Source: Pseudomonas sp. GM78
Lineage (GTDB): Bacteria > Pseudomonadota > Gammaproteobacteria > Pseudomonadales > Pseudomonadaceae
Length of the DNA: 55,327 bases
NCBI RefSeq assembly: GCF_000282475.1
Contig: NZ_AKJF01000068.1
Span: 1-55,327 of the forward strand
Reading direction: 5' to 3'
Below are positions 18,555 through 27,372 of the stretch, one piece after another. The stretch's first letter is position 1. Each line of letters begins with the position of its first letter. The notes below the pieces were generated by a model. It made no database searches, was not told the origin of the DNA, and was given only the letters and a program-made list of their open reading frames with translations. The position numbers and the translations under genes are program-made.

Positions 18555-18632
18555 AAAAGATCGCAGCCTGCGGCAGCTCCTACAGGGGAACGCATAGCCC
18601 CATGTAGGAGCTGCCGCAGGCTGCGATCTTTT
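18555..18632. repeat. Inverted REP pair (second family)
   Basis: Inverted copies of a core GCAGCCTGCGGCAGCTCC flanked by AAAAGATC and TACA lie just after gshA. With the A and T runs at the ends, the long hairpin could also act as a gshA terminator. Confidence 0.88.
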
Positions 18633-18695
18633 GATCCTTTAGAATTTTCCGCTCATAAGCTAATTCGAAAAAGTTATTTATTTTCGTATTCTTAT

Positions 18696-18709
18696 ATCAT
18701 TTAGTCTCC
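18696..18709 (+). promoter_or_regulatory. tauA promoter core shared with tcyJ
   Basis: ATCATTTAGTCTCC lies 41 bases before the tauA ATG. It matches ATCATATAGTCTCG upstream of tcyJ (34558-34571) at 12 of 14 positions, and both follow A- and T-rich tracts containing TTATTTTC or similar. It probably includes the -10 hexamer (TTTAGT) and a start region used by a common sulfur-starvation regulator, plausibly CysB. Confidence 0.5.
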
Positions 18710-18749
18710 TGTCACGCCGACTCTCGGTCGCCTGACAAGGAGCTTCTCG

Positions 18750-19727
18750 ATGAAACTGAATTTCCCCCTTCGCTTGCTGGCGGCCGCCTCCCTGGCGGCG
18801 GCGAGCTTTCTTGCCCAGGCAGCCGACGTGACTGTCGCTTACCAGACCACCGTAGACCCGGCGAAAGTCGCCCAGGCCGACGGCGCGTATGAAAAAGCCA
18901 CCAAGGCCGACATCAACTGGCGCAAGTTCGACAACGGTGCTGACATCATCGCCGCCATCGCCTCGGGTGACGTGCAGATCGGCTACCTCGGTTCCAGCCC
19001 GCTGACAGCAGCGATCACCCGCAAAGTGCCGGTGGAAACCTTCCTGATCGCAACCCAGATCGGCGCCGCCGAAGCCCTGGTGGCCCGCGACGGTTCCGGG
19101 ATCAAGACGCCCCAGGACCTGATCGGCAAGAAAATCGCCGTACCCTTCGTTTCCACCGGCCACTACAGCCTGCTGGCCGCGCTGAAGCACTGGAACATCG
19201 ACCCATCGAAAGTCACGGTGCTGAACCTGGCGCCACCCGCGATCATTGCCGCCTGGAAACGCGGTGACATCGACGCCACTTACGTATGGGACCCAGCCCT
19301 GGGTGTGGCCAAGGAAAACGGCAAAGTGCTGATCACCTCCGGCGAACTGGCCAAGTTCGGTGCGCCAACCTTCGATGCCTGGATCGTGCGCAAAGACTTC
19401 GCCGAGAAGCACCCGGAAATCGTCACCGCATTCGCCAAAGTGACCCTGGATGCCTATGCCGAGTACCGCAAAGACCCACAAGCCTGGCTCGCCAATCAAG
19501 GTAACGTCGACAAGCTGGTAAAACTGTCCGGCGCCAAGGCCAGCGATATTCCGCTGCTGCTGCAAGGCAACGTCTACCCGCTGGCCGCCGATCAAGTGAT
19601 TACGCTGGGCGCACCGACCACCAAGGCCATCACCGACACCGCCGTGTTCCTCAAGGAGCAAGGCAAGGTCGATGCTGTGCTGCCGGACTACGCGCCGTAC
19701 GTCAGCGCCAAGTTCATCACGGATTGA
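18750..19727 (+). CDS. tauA: Taurine ABC transporter, periplasmic binding protein
   Basis: TauA captures taurine and related sulfonates in the periplasm for import as a sulfur source. The 325-residue product has a signal peptide cleaved near AQA|ADV. The mature protein has the SsuA/TauA fold, with [20 protein letters not shown] at the start and [14 protein letters not shown] and [16 protein letters not shown] further on. The ATG has AAGGAG upstream. It is the first gene of tauABCD; sulfate limitation is the expected inducer. Confidence 0.95.
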   Translation: MKLNFPLRLLAAASLAAASFLAQAADVTVAYQTTVDPAKVAQADGAYEKATKADINWRKFDNGADIIAAIASGDVQIGYLGSSPLTAAITRKVPVETFLIATQIGAAEALVARDGSGIKTPQDLIGKKIAVPFVSTGHYSLLAALKHWNIDPSKVTVLNLAPPAIIAAWKRGDIDATYVWDPALGVAKENGKVLITSGELAKFGAPTFDAWIVRKDFAEKHPEIVTAFAKVTLDAYAEYRKDPQAWLANQGNVDKLVKLSGAKASDIPLLLQGNVYPLAADQVITLGAPTTKAITDTAVFLKEQGKVDAVLPDYAPYVSAKFITD

Positions 19728-19743
19728 TAGGGAGTTAATGGCG

Positions 19744-20538
19744 ATGGCTTTGCTACAGCTGGAGCGCATCAGCGCACAGTACCCCGGTAGCCCTACACCG
19801 GTACTGGCGGATATTTCCCTGACCCTCGGGCCCCAGCAGTTGCTGGTTGCCCTCGGCCCGTCCGGCAGTGGCAAGACTTCGCTGTTGAACCTGATTGCAG
19901 GTTTTGTCGAGCCCAGCGCCGGGCGCATTACCCTCGACGGCGTGCCGGTCAAAGGCCCGAGCGCCGAGCGCGGCGTGGTGTTCCAGGACGACGCCCTGCT
20001 GCCCTGGCAGGACGTGCTGGCCAACGTCGGCTTTGGCCTGGAACTGGCCGGCGTTGCTCGGAACAAACGCGAAATCCGCGCAAGGGAAATGCTTGCACTG
20101 GTGGACCTTGCCGGTTTTGAAAGCCGCCGGATCTGGCAACTCTCGGGCGGCCAGAAACAGCGTGTCGGCCTGGCCCGCGCACTCGCTGCCGATCCGCGTG
20201 TATTGCTGATGGACGAACCCTTCGGGGCCCTCGACGCCTTCACCCGCGAACAGATGCAAGAGCTCCTGTTGCAAGTCTGGCGGCGCACCGCCAAGCCGGT
20301 CTTCCTGATTACCCACGACATTGAAGAAGCGGTGTTTCTCGCCACGGATCTGATTCTGCTGGCACCCAATCCCGGGCAGATCGTCGAGCGTCTGCATCTG
20401 GATTTCGGTCAGCGTTATGCCGCTGGTGAATCGGCACGGTCGATCAAGTCCGATCCGCGCTTTATCGAAACCCGCGAACACGTGCTCGCCAAAGTGTTCT
20501 CCCAACGCAGCGCCGCCCAGCGGCAGGAGCGCGCATGA
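19744..20538 (+). CDS. tauB: Taurine ABC transporter, ATP-binding protein
   Basis: TauB powers taurine import. The ATPase has Walker [10 protein letters not shown], signature [15 protein letters not shown], Walker [12 protein letters not shown] and the switch histidine in [14 protein letters not shown]. Two ATGs lie close together; the second (19744) sits at proper distance from GGGAG and gives the family start [15 protein letters not shown] (264 residues). Reading is open further upstream into tauA, which is not meaningful. Its stop overlaps tauC as ATGA. Confidence 0.94.
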   Translation: MALLQLERISAQYPGSPTPVLADISLTLGPQQLLVALGPSGSGKTSLLNLIAGFVEPSAGRITLDGVPVKGPSAERGVVFQDDALLPWQDVLANVGFGLELAGVARNKREIRAREMLALVDLAGFESRRIWQLSGGQKQRVGLARALAADPRVLLMDEPFGALDAFTREQMQELLLQVWRRTAKPVFLITHDIEEAVFLATDLILLAPNPGQIVERLHLDFGQRYAAGESARSIKSDPRFIETREHVLAKVFSQRSAAQRQERA

Positions 20539-21368
20539 GCAGCTACGAAATTCCCGCCGCGGCGGTTAAACCAGGAACTACGGTCATTCCACTGCGCCGC
20601 AGCTTGAGCACTCGCTGGATCAGTGTACTGACATTGATCGCGCTGATATTCATTTGGTGGGCCGTCACGGCGACTGGCTTGATCGAACCCCTGTTCCTGC
20701 CGCCACCGTCCGCCGTGCTGCAAAAAGGCTGGCTGTTGGTCACCAGCGGCTACATGGATTCGACCTTGTGGCAGCACTTGGGCGCGAGCCTCAGCCGCAT
20801 TGGCCTGGGCCTCGGCTTTGCGGTGCTGACCGCCGTACCGGTTGGCATTGCCATCGGTGCCAACCGTATTGCCCGCGGCGTGCTGGATCCGTTGATCGAG
20901 TTCTACCGCCCTATTCCACCGCTGGCTTACCTGCCGCTGATCGTGATCTGGTGCGGTATCGGCGAATTGTCGAAAGTGTTGCTGATCTACCTGGCCATTT
21001 TCGCCCCGATCGCCATCGCCACCGCCACGGGTGTGCGAACCGTCGACCCGGCCAAATTGCGCGCAGCGCAGTCACTGGGCGCGACCCGCGCACAACTGAT
21101 CCGCCACGTGATTCTGCCGAGCGCCTTGCCGGACATCTTGACGGGTGTGCGCATTGGCTTGGGCGTGGGTTGGTCGACGCTGGTAGCCGCCGAATTGATT
21201 GCCGCCACCAGCGGCCTGGGTTTCATGGTGCAGTCGGCTGCGCAGTTCCTGGTTACCGACGTGGTGGTGCTGGGGATTCTGGTGATCGCACTGATTGCCT
21301 TCGTCATGGAGATGGGCCTGCGAGCCCTGCAACGCAAACTGGTGCCATGGCACGGCCAGGCTCACTAA
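20535..21368 (+). CDS. tauC: Taurine ABC transporter, permease
   Basis: TauC is the inner-membrane channel subunit. The 277 residues contain about six hydrophobic segments and the EAA-type loop near residue 180 ([20 protein letters not shown]) that docks with TauB. The start overlaps the tauB stop by four bases, so translation is coupled. A REP pair and about 145 bases separate it from tauD. Confidence 0.94.
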   Translation: MSSYEIPAAAVKPGTTVIPLRRSLSTRWISVLTLIALIFIWWAVTATGLIEPLFLPPPSAVLQKGWLLVTSGYMDSTLWQHLGASLSRIGLGLGFAVLTAVPVGIAIGANRIARGVLDPLIEFYRPIPPLAYLPLIVIWCGIGELSKVLLIYLAIFAPIAIATATGVRTVDPAKLRAAQSLGATRAQLIRHVILPSALPDILTGVRIGLGVGWSTLVAAELIAATSGLGFMVQSAAQFLVTDVVVLGILVIALIAFVMEMGLRALQRKLVPWHGQAH

Positions 21369-21375
21369 GAATCAA

Positions 21376-21466
21376 TGTAGGAGCTGAGCTTGCTCGCGAT
21401 TGCGGTGTATCTGTCAGAGCAAATCTGCCTGACCTATCGCCATCGCGAGCAAGCTCGGCTCCTACA
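21376..21466. repeat. Inverted REP pair inside the tau operon
   Basis: TGTAGGAGCTGAGCTTGCTC faces its inverted near-copy across the tauC-tauD gap. In such a position REP pairs usually tune relative transcript levels, so TauD could be made in different amount from the transporter. Confidence 0.8.
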
Positions 21467-21513
21467 GACTGACTACGCCGACAAATCGGCGCCCCGAATT
21501 GAAGAGAAAGACC

Positions 21514-22356
21514 ATGAGTAATCTGACCATCGTCCCTTTGAGTTCAGCACTCGGCGCGCAAATCAGCGGCGTCGACGTCAGCCAGCCGCTGAACCTGGAA
21601 CAACGCGACGCCATCGAGCAGGCGCTGCTCAAGCACCAGGTGCTGTTCTTCCGTGACCAGCCGATCACCCCACAACAGCAGGCACGATTCGCCGCCAATT
21701 TCGGCGACCTGCACATCCACCCGATCTACCCCAACGTGCCGGAACAACCGGAGGTCCTGATCCTCGACACCGCCGTCACCGACGTGCGTGACAACGCGAT
21801 CTGGCACACCGACGTGACCTTCCTGCCGACCCCGGCCATGGGCGCGGTGCTCAGTGCCAAGCTGCTGCCGGAGTTTGGCGGCGATACCCTGTGGGCCAGC
21901 GGCATCGCGGCGTATGAAGCGTTGTCGGCGCCCTTGAAAAGCCTGCTCGAAGGGTTGACCGCCACCCACGACTTCACCCGTTCGTTCCCGCTGGAACGCT
22001 ATGGCAACACGCCTGAAGCGTTGACCCAATGGGAAGAGACACGGCGCAAGAATCCGCCGCTGTCGCACCCGGTGATCCGCACACACCCGGTGAGCGGACG
22101 TCGCTCACTGTTCGTCAACGAGGGCTTCACCTCGAAGATCAACGAGTTGTCGGAAACCGAGAGCGAGGCGATCCTGAAGTTCCTGTTCGCCCATACGACC
22201 CGGCCGGAATTCACCATTCGCTGGCGCTGGCAGAAAGACGACATCGCCTTCTGGGACAACCGCGTGACCCAGCATTACGCGGTGGATGATTACCGCCCGG
22301 CGCGGCGGGTGATGCAGCGGGCGACGGTGTTGGGGGATGTGCCGTTCTTCCGCTGA
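21514..22356 (+). CDS. tauD: Taurine dioxygenase (2-oxoglutarate/Fe(II))
   Basis: TauD hydroxylates taurine with O2 and 2-oxoglutarate, releasing sulfite and aminoacetaldehyde in the cytoplasm. The facial triad is visible as His98 and Asp100 (IWHTDVTF) and His254 ([16 protein letters not shown]), with the 2-oxoglutarate-binding arginine just after. The 280-residue length is normal. The ATG at 21514 has GAAGAGAAAG upstream; a start at 21499 adds only five residues. It completes tauABCD. Confidence 0.95.
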   Translation: MSNLTIVPLSSALGAQISGVDVSQPLNLEQRDAIEQALLKHQVLFFRDQPITPQQQARFAANFGDLHIHPIYPNVPEQPEVLILDTAVTDVRDNAIWHTDVTFLPTPAMGAVLSAKLLPEFGGDTLWASGIAAYEALSAPLKSLLEGLTATHDFTRSFPLERYGNTPEALTQWEETRRKNPPLSHPVIRTHPVSGRRSLFVNEGFTSKINELSETESEAILKFLFAHTTRPEFTIRWRWQKDDIAFWDNRVTQHYAVDDYRPARRVMQRATVLGDVPFFR

Positions 22357-22390
22357 TCAGTCAGTTTTGTACTGACTCTGATGGCCCCAT

Positions 22391-22475
22391 CGCGGGCAAG
22401 CCCGCTCCCACAGGCTCAGCAGTGTTCACAGACTTTGTGTACGACTCAGACACTGTGGGAGCGGGCTTGCCCGCG
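22391..22475. repeat. Inverted REP pair
   Basis: Arms 22391-22413 and 22453-22475 (core GGGCAAGCCCGCTCCCACAG) are perfect inverted copies between the convergent genes tauD and the aldo-keto reductase gene. This is the 'GGGCAAGCCCGCTCCC' variant of the REP family. Confidence 0.85.
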
Positions 22476-22515
22476 AAGAGGTCGGAACAGGCACCAGAAA
22501 TCCAGTGCCGATCAC

Positions 22516-23553
22516 TTACTCAGCGGTAGAAGGCTTCTCCCAAAGATTGATTCCACCCTCCTGGGCAAACCGGTCAATCTCCGCCAACTCTTCTGCGCTA
22601 AAGCTCAAATTCTTCAACGCCCCGACGTTCTCGATGATCTGCTCCGGCCGGCTCGCGCCGATCAGCGCAGAGGTCACCCGAGGGTCGCGCAGGGTCCAGG
22701 CCAGCGCCAGTTGCGCCAGGCTCTGACCGCGACGCTTGGCGATCTCATTGAGCGCGCGCACCTGGGCAATGTTGCTCTCGGACAAATGCGCGGCCTGCAA
22801 CGAACCACCGCCCGGACGGTTGACTCGCGCATCGGCCGGCACGCCGTTGAGGTACTTGTCCGTCAGCAGCCCCTGAGCCAGCGGTGTGAAGGCAATCACG
22901 CCGGTGCCGAGCTCGTCGGTGGTGTCCAGCAGGTCCTTTTCCACCCAGCGATTGAGCAGGTTGTAGGCCGGTTGGTGAATCAACAACGGGACTTTCCATT
23001 CTTTGAGCAACGCCGCTATTTCGCGGGTTTTCACCCCTGAATAAGACGAGATACCAATGTACAACGCCTTGCCCTGCTGTACGGCGCTGGCCAGCGCGCT
23101 GGCGGTTTCTTCCAGCGGGGTGTCCAGGTCGAAACGGTGGGAATAAAAGATGTCCACATAGTCGAGGCCCAGGCGTTGCAGGCTCTGGTCAAGGCTGGCG
23201 AGCACGTACTTGCGTGAACCACCGCCCTGACCATAAGGGCCAGGCCACATGTCCCAACCGGCCTTGCTGGAAATGATCAACTCGTCGCGGTACTGCTTGA
23301 AGTCTTCACGCAGCAAACGCCCAAAGTTGGTTTCGGCACTGCCGTACGGCGGGCCGTAGTTGTTGGCCAGGTCGAAATGGTTGATGCCCAGGTCGAACGC
23401 CGTGCGCAACAGCGCACGCTGGGTGTCGATCGGCGTGCTGTCGCCGAAGTTGTGCCACAGGCCCAGTGACAGAGCCGGCAGCACCAGCCCGCTGCGGCCC
23501 ACGCGGCGGTAAGGGATGGAGTCGTAGCGGTTTTCGGCAGCGGTGTAAGTCAT
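22516..23553 (-). CDS. Aldo-keto reductase, L-glyceraldehyde-3-phosphate reductase type
   Basis: The 345-residue NADPH-dependent reductase has the aldo-keto catalytic residues Asp (NHFDLANNYG, with Tyr), Lys (IISSKAGWDMWPGPYG) and His (FYSHRFD). The long loop GPYGQGGGSRKYV marks the YghZ/GprA subgroup that reduces L-glyceraldehyde 3-phosphate and other aldehydes. The NADP-binding C-terminal ALIGASRPEQIIENVGAL is intact. It is the last gene of a three-gene minus-strand operon (TonB receptor, monooxygenase, reductase), 20 bases after the monooxygenase stop. In that setting it may reduce an aldehyde produced by the monooxygenase. Confidence 0.85.
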   Translation of the reverse strand: MTYTAAENRYDSIPYRRVGRSGLVLPALSLGLWHNFGDSTPIDTQRALLRTAFDLGINHFDLANNYGPPYGSAETNFGRLLREDFKQYRDELIISSKAGWDMWPGPYGQGGGSRKYVLASLDQSLQRLGLDYVDIFYSHRFDLDTPLEETASALASAVQQGKALYIGISSYSGVKTREIAALLKEWKVPLLIHQPAYNLLNRWVEKDLLDTTDELGTGVIAFTPLAQGLLTDKYLNGVPADARVNRPGGGSLQAAHLSESNIAQVRALNEIAKRRGQSLAQLALAWTLRDPRVTSALIGASRPEQIIENVGALKNLSFSAEELAEIDRFAQEGGINLWEKPSTAE

Positions 23554-23573
23554 CGAATCCTCTCTTGTCTGTT

Positions 23574-24917
23574 TTATCTGAAATCTTCAACCGGTTTTGT
23601 CGCAAATCTATTGGAAGGCCTTGCCAGTCCAAGGTTCTGGCGCAGCGTGCGACCTTCGTATTCGGCTCGGAACAATCCACGTCGTTGCAGCTCCGGTACA
23701 ACGCCGCGGGCAAAATCCTCCAGACCGTCGGGCAAGTGCGGTACCAGCACATTGAAGCCATCCGCCGCGCCGTGTTCGAACCACTCCTGCAAGTGGTCGG
23801 CAATCTGCGCCGGCGTTCCCACCAGGCTGTAATGCCCGCGACCGCCGGCAATCCTGCGCCCCAGTTCGGCGAGGCTGAGGTGCTCCTGGCCCGCCAGCTC
23901 CGTCAGCAACTTTTGTCGGCTTTGCTGACCGCTTTCAGTCAGCGGCAAGTCGGGTAACGGCCCGTCCAGCGGATACTTCGACAAATCGAAGTTGCCCAGC
24001 ATACGCCCAAGCAAGGCCACGCCAACCTCCGGTTCGACTAATTGCTGAAACGTTTCATTTTTTTCCCGGGCTTCGCTTTCAGTTTGCCCGACGACCACGA
24101 AAACACCGGGCATGATCTTCAGCGAGTCGTCGCTGCGACCGTATCGACTCAAACGTCCTTTCAGGTCGCGATAAAACGCCTGGGCACTGGTCAGCGACGT
24201 CTGCGCGGTGAACACCACTTCGGCCGTCTGCGCCGCCAGCTCACGACCGGCCTCGGAAGAACCGGCCTGCACGATCACCGGTTGGCCCTGAGGCGAGCGC
24301 GCTACGTTCAGCGGGCCTTTGACCCGGAAGTGTTCGCCGAGGTGATCCAGCGTGTGGACTTTTTCCGGGTGGTAGTACGTACCACTGGCCTTGTCGCGGA
24401 TAAAGGCGTCATCTTCCCAACTGTCCCAAAGCCCGCTGACCACCTGATGAAACTCTCGCGCCCGGCTGTAACGCTCGGTATGCCCAAGATGCTCGGTGCG
24501 GCCAAAGTTCAACGCCTCGGCGGCATTGTCGGACGTCACCAGGTTCCACCCCGCGCGTCCTCCTGAGAGATGATCCAGGGAAGCGAACTTGCGCGCGACA
24601 TGGTACGGCTCGTTGTAGCTGGTGGTGGCCGTGGCGATCAGCCCGATATGTTCGGTCACCACGCTCAACGCCGAGAGCAGCGTCAGCGGTTCAAAATGGT
24701 CGGAACGGGCCATGCGACTGGCGATTGCCCCGGTCGCTGCCGCCACGCTGTCGGCGATGAACAAGGCATCGAATTTCGCCGCTTCGGCGATCTGCGCCAG
24801 GCGCTTGTAGTGGGCGAAATCCAGGCCGGCATCGGCCGGCACTTGCGGATGGCGCCAGGCGGCGACGTGGTGCCCGGTCGCCATCAGGAAAGCGCCAAGC
24901 TTGAGCTGTCGGGTCAT
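23574..24917 (-). CDS. NtaA/SnaA/DszA-family FMN-dependent monooxygenase
   Basis: The 447-residue luciferase-like enzyme has the N-terminal family features LKLGAFLMATGHHVAAWRHP and FDALFIADSVA and the signature HLSGGRAGWNLVTSDNAAEALNFG. Members use reduced FMN and O2 to cleave C-S or C-N bonds, as in nitrilotriacetate or dibenzothiophene sulfone breakdown. A flavin reductase would be needed and is not encoded nearby. The ATG at 24917 lies just after the receptor gene stop, so the two genes are tightly coupled. The substrate is unknown; a sulfonate or sulfone is plausible from the neighbours. Confidence 0.82.
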   Translation of the reverse strand: MTRQLKLGAFLMATGHHVAAWRHPQVPADAGLDFAHYKRLAQIAEAAKFDALFIADSVAAATGAIASRMARSDHFEPLTLLSALSVVTEHIGLIATATTSYNEPYHVARKFASLDHLSGGRAGWNLVTSDNAAEALNFGRTEHLGHTERYSRAREFHQVVSGLWDSWEDDAFIRDKASGTYYHPEKVHTLDHLGEHFRVKGPLNVARSPQGQPVIVQAGSSEAGRELAAQTAEVVFTAQTSLTSAQAFYRDLKGRLSRYGRSDDSLKIMPGVFVVVGQTESEAREKNETFQQLVEPEVGVALLGRMLGNFDLSKYPLDGPLPDLPLTESGQQSRQKLLTELAGQEHLSLAELGRRIAGGRGHYSLVGTPAQIADHLQEWFEHGAADGFNVLVPHLPDGLEDFARGVVPELQRRGLFRAEYEGRTLRQNLGLARPSNRFATKPVEDFR

Positions 24918-24919
24918 GG

Positions 24920-27166
24920 TCAGAAATCCTTGCGCAGTTGCACGCCGAAGTAGCGCTCGTCGTCCCGTGGCACGGCGCGGTAGATGTAGTTGCCGCCACT
25001 GGCCAGCAGCGGTGAGTAGGACTTGTCCGCGAGGTTCTTGCCCAGCAGAGCCACGCTCCAGCCGTTGTTGTAGTCGGCCAAAGCGACGCTGGCGTTCCAG
25101 ATGCCGTAAGCGCCCTGCTTGGTGTCGACGTTCTGGCTGATGTCGTATTGCACTTCGCTCTGCCAGCTGAAGTCGGTGCCCAGTTCGATATCCAGGCCGT
25201 TATCCAGGGGGATGCTGTAGTCGGCACGCACGTAGCTTTTCCAGTCCGGGCTGAACGGCAGTGGCTTGCCGTTGACGTTGCACGACGCCGCCGCACCTGC
25301 CGGGCAGGCGAATTCGTCGATGCGTGCGCGGGTGTAGGCCAGGGCGCCGGAGAACTTCAGTTGTTGGGTGGCCTGCAAGGCGTAATCGAGTTCGACGCCT
25401 TCGGTGCTGACACTGCCGGCGTTGATCAGGCGGGTCACCACTTGTCCCGCCACGGTATCGAAGAAGTTCGCCTGGTAGTTGTCGTAATCGCTGTGGAACA
25501 CCGCGACGTTGGTGGTCAGGCGATTGTTCCAGCTTGTGGCCTTGATACCGGCTTCCCAGGTGTTGGAGGTTTCCGGTTTGAGCGCCTCGGTGTCCCGTGG
25601 CTGCATGTTGAAGAACACGTTGTAGGCCGGGCCTTTGTAGCCACGCGAGTAGGTCAGGTACGTGGTGACGGCATCACTCAAGTCGTACTGCACGCCAAGA
25701 CGTCCGGACCAGCCATCTTCATCCACCGAACCGGAGCTGCTGGTGCCTGGCTGAATGCCGCTGACGGCGGTGGCCGACGTCGATACCCGGCGGTGATCGT
25801 ATTCCAGTTCATCGTGGGTGTAGCGCAGGCCGGCGATACCGCGAAAATCCGGGGTGAAATTGAGGGTACTTTCACCGAACGCCGCGTAGCTGTCGCTGCT
25901 GGTGCTGTAATCGGCGACGCCACGGTTGACGCTGGTGGGCGTGGTCAAGGTGCGCTGATAGGTCTCGTCGTCCTTGCCGTGCATGTAGAACAGACCACCC
26001 ACGTATTCGAGGAACTCGCCTGTCGGTGAAGCCAGGCGCAGCTCTTGCGAGTATTGGTCGAAAGCCAGGTCGCCCTTGTCGGCAGTGCCGGGGAACGCCG
26101 CGGTCACCGTGCTCAAGCGGTCGCCATCCTGATACTGGGTGTTGTCCCAACCGCGCCAGGCGGTGATCGAGGTCAGGGTGTAATCGCCCAGTTGCCAGTC
26201 GAGTTGGCCAGATAGGCCTTTGTTGATGTCTTCGACGTGGGTGCGGGTTTGGGTGTTGATGTCGCGGTTGTCACTGGACGCCCGCACCGGGCTCAAGGCA
26301 TTGGCGAACGCAGGCGTCAGGGATTTGCTGACCACGCCATTGGGCGCATCGTCGTGGGACTGCATGTAGTCGGCAATCAGCGTAAAGGTGAGGTCTTCAT
26401 TCGGGGTGAATTGCAGTTTGCCGCGCGCGCCCTTGTGGTTGTAACCGTTGACCTCCTGGCCGTTGTAGCGGTTATCGACGTTGCCGTCGTAGGTGCCGAA
26501 CAGCGTGGTGATCGAGCCTATGAGGGTGCCCGGAACCAGACTGCCGCCGAGGCCGAAGCGGGTACGGCTTTCGTTGCCGCTGTAGTACGACTGATCGATG
26601 TGGCCTTGGGTTTCGGCGGTCGGGGCCCGGCTGGTGATGTTGAGCACGCCGGCCGAGGCGTTCTTGCCGAACAGCGTGCCCTGCGGCCCGCGCAGCACTT
26701 CGACGCGCTCCAGATCCAGCAGGTCCAGGGTCGATTGGCCCGGACGGGCATAGACCACGCCGTCGATCACCGTGGCCACGGTCGGCTCGACGCCCGGTGA
26801 GGTGGAAATGGTCCCGACGCCGCGAACGAATAGAGAAGTGTCCTTGTTCGACGCGCCGGTACGGAAGTTCAGCGATGGCACTTGCTGGACAATGCTCGAC
26901 ACGCTGGTGCGGTTATCGCGCTCCAGTTGCTCGCCATCGAGCACGGTTACCGCTACCGGGATTTTCTGCAGCGACTCTTCGCGGCGAGTCGCGGTGACCG
27001 TCACGGACTTGAGGGTCGGCTCCTGTTCGGCGTTGTCGGCGGCGAAAGCGCCCGGCACGGGCAACGCCGCCAATCCGGCGAACAGCCAGCCAAGGTACGT
27101 GCGACGTGGTGTGGCGGCGCGAATCGATTGCGCCAGTTTTTGTGATTCCCCAAAGGTGAAGTGCAT
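24920..27166 (-). CDS. TonB-dependent outer-membrane receptor
   Basis: This is a 748-residue outer-membrane transporter. A signal peptide (hydrophobic LGWLFAGLAALPVPGAFA) is followed by the plug domain with TVTATRREESLQKIPVAVTV, LFVRGVGT and LRGPQGTLFGKNASAGVLNI, and a long beta-barrel ending in Phe (VQLRKDF). I chose ATG at 27166 because it starts a normal signal peptide; the longer frame from 27310 would run through the LacI-type operator at 27272. The ligand is unknown. Linkage to a flavin monooxygenase and a LacI-type repressor, not to siderophore genes, argues for an organic substrate rather than iron. Confidence 0.88.
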   Translation of the reverse strand: MHFTFGESQKLAQSIRAATPRRTYLGWLFAGLAALPVPGAFAADNAEQEPTLKSVTVTATRREESLQKIPVAVTVLDGEQLERDNRTSVSSIVQQVPSLNFRTGASNKDTSLFVRGVGTISTSPGVEPTVATVIDGVVYARPGQSTLDLLDLERVEVLRGPQGTLFGKNASAGVLNITSRAPTAETQGHIDQSYYSGNESRTRFGLGGSLVPGTLIGSITTLFGTYDGNVDNRYNGQEVNGYNHKGARGKLQFTPNEDLTFTLIADYMQSHDDAPNGVVSKSLTPAFANALSPVRASSDNRDINTQTRTHVEDINKGLSGQLDWQLGDYTLTSITAWRGWDNTQYQDGDRLSTVTAAFPGTADKGDLAFDQYSQELRLASPTGEFLEYVGGLFYMHGKDDETYQRTLTTPTSVNRGVADYSTSSDSYAAFGESTLNFTPDFRGIAGLRYTHDELEYDHRRVSTSATAVSGIQPGTSSSGSVDEDGWSGRLGVQYDLSDAVTTYLTYSRGYKGPAYNVFFNMQPRDTEALKPETSNTWEAGIKATSWNNRLTTNVAVFHSDYDNYQANFFDTVAGQVVTRLINAGSVSTEGVELDYALQATQQLKFSGALAYTRARIDEFACPAGAAASCNVNGKPLPFSPDWKSYVRADYSIPLDNGLDIELGTDFSWQSEVQYDISQNVDTKQGAYGIWNASVALADYNNGWSVALLGKNLADKSYSPLLASGGNYIYRAVPRDDERYFGVQLRKDF

Positions 27167-27271
27167 GGTCTGCCCGCTCGAAAATTGCCCTGAACCGCTG
27201 CCGTTCTGCGACGACAGTGCGAGTGAAGTTGTCTTGGGCATTCGCTCGAGCGAGTAGCAGACAGAACGCTT

Positions 27272-27285
27272 TGTTAGCGCTAACA
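27272..27285. promoter_or_regulatory. LacI-family operator
   Basis: TGTTAGCGCTAACA is a perfect 14-bp palindrome with the central CG typical of LacI/GalR-family operators. It lies 106 bases before the receptor ATG and 88 bases before the divergent LacI-type gene, so it can control both. Confidence 0.75.
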
Positions 27286-27290
27286 TCATC

Positions 27291-27325
27291 AGTATTGGCA
27301 ACCCCCACATAGAGCGTCCAATACT
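27291..27325. repeat. 8-bp inverted repeat next to the LacI operator
   Basis: AGTATTGG (27291-27298) and CCAATACT (27318-27325) are perfect inverted copies 19 bases apart, six bases from the operator. It could be a second regulator site or a transcript hairpin; the function is unknown. Confidence 0.4.
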
Positions 27326-27372
27326 GAAAAATTACTTTTATATGCCTTTTTGTTTTTAAGAGGGGTCGCCCG

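Noticed and set aside
18678-20369. 563-codon minus-strand frame opposite tauA and tauB
   Set aside because: Low-complexity antisense frame across two certain genes.
27167-27310. Longer N-terminus of the TonB receptor (start at 27310)
   Set aside because: It would place a non-signal sequence before the signal peptide and would run through the LacI-type operator.
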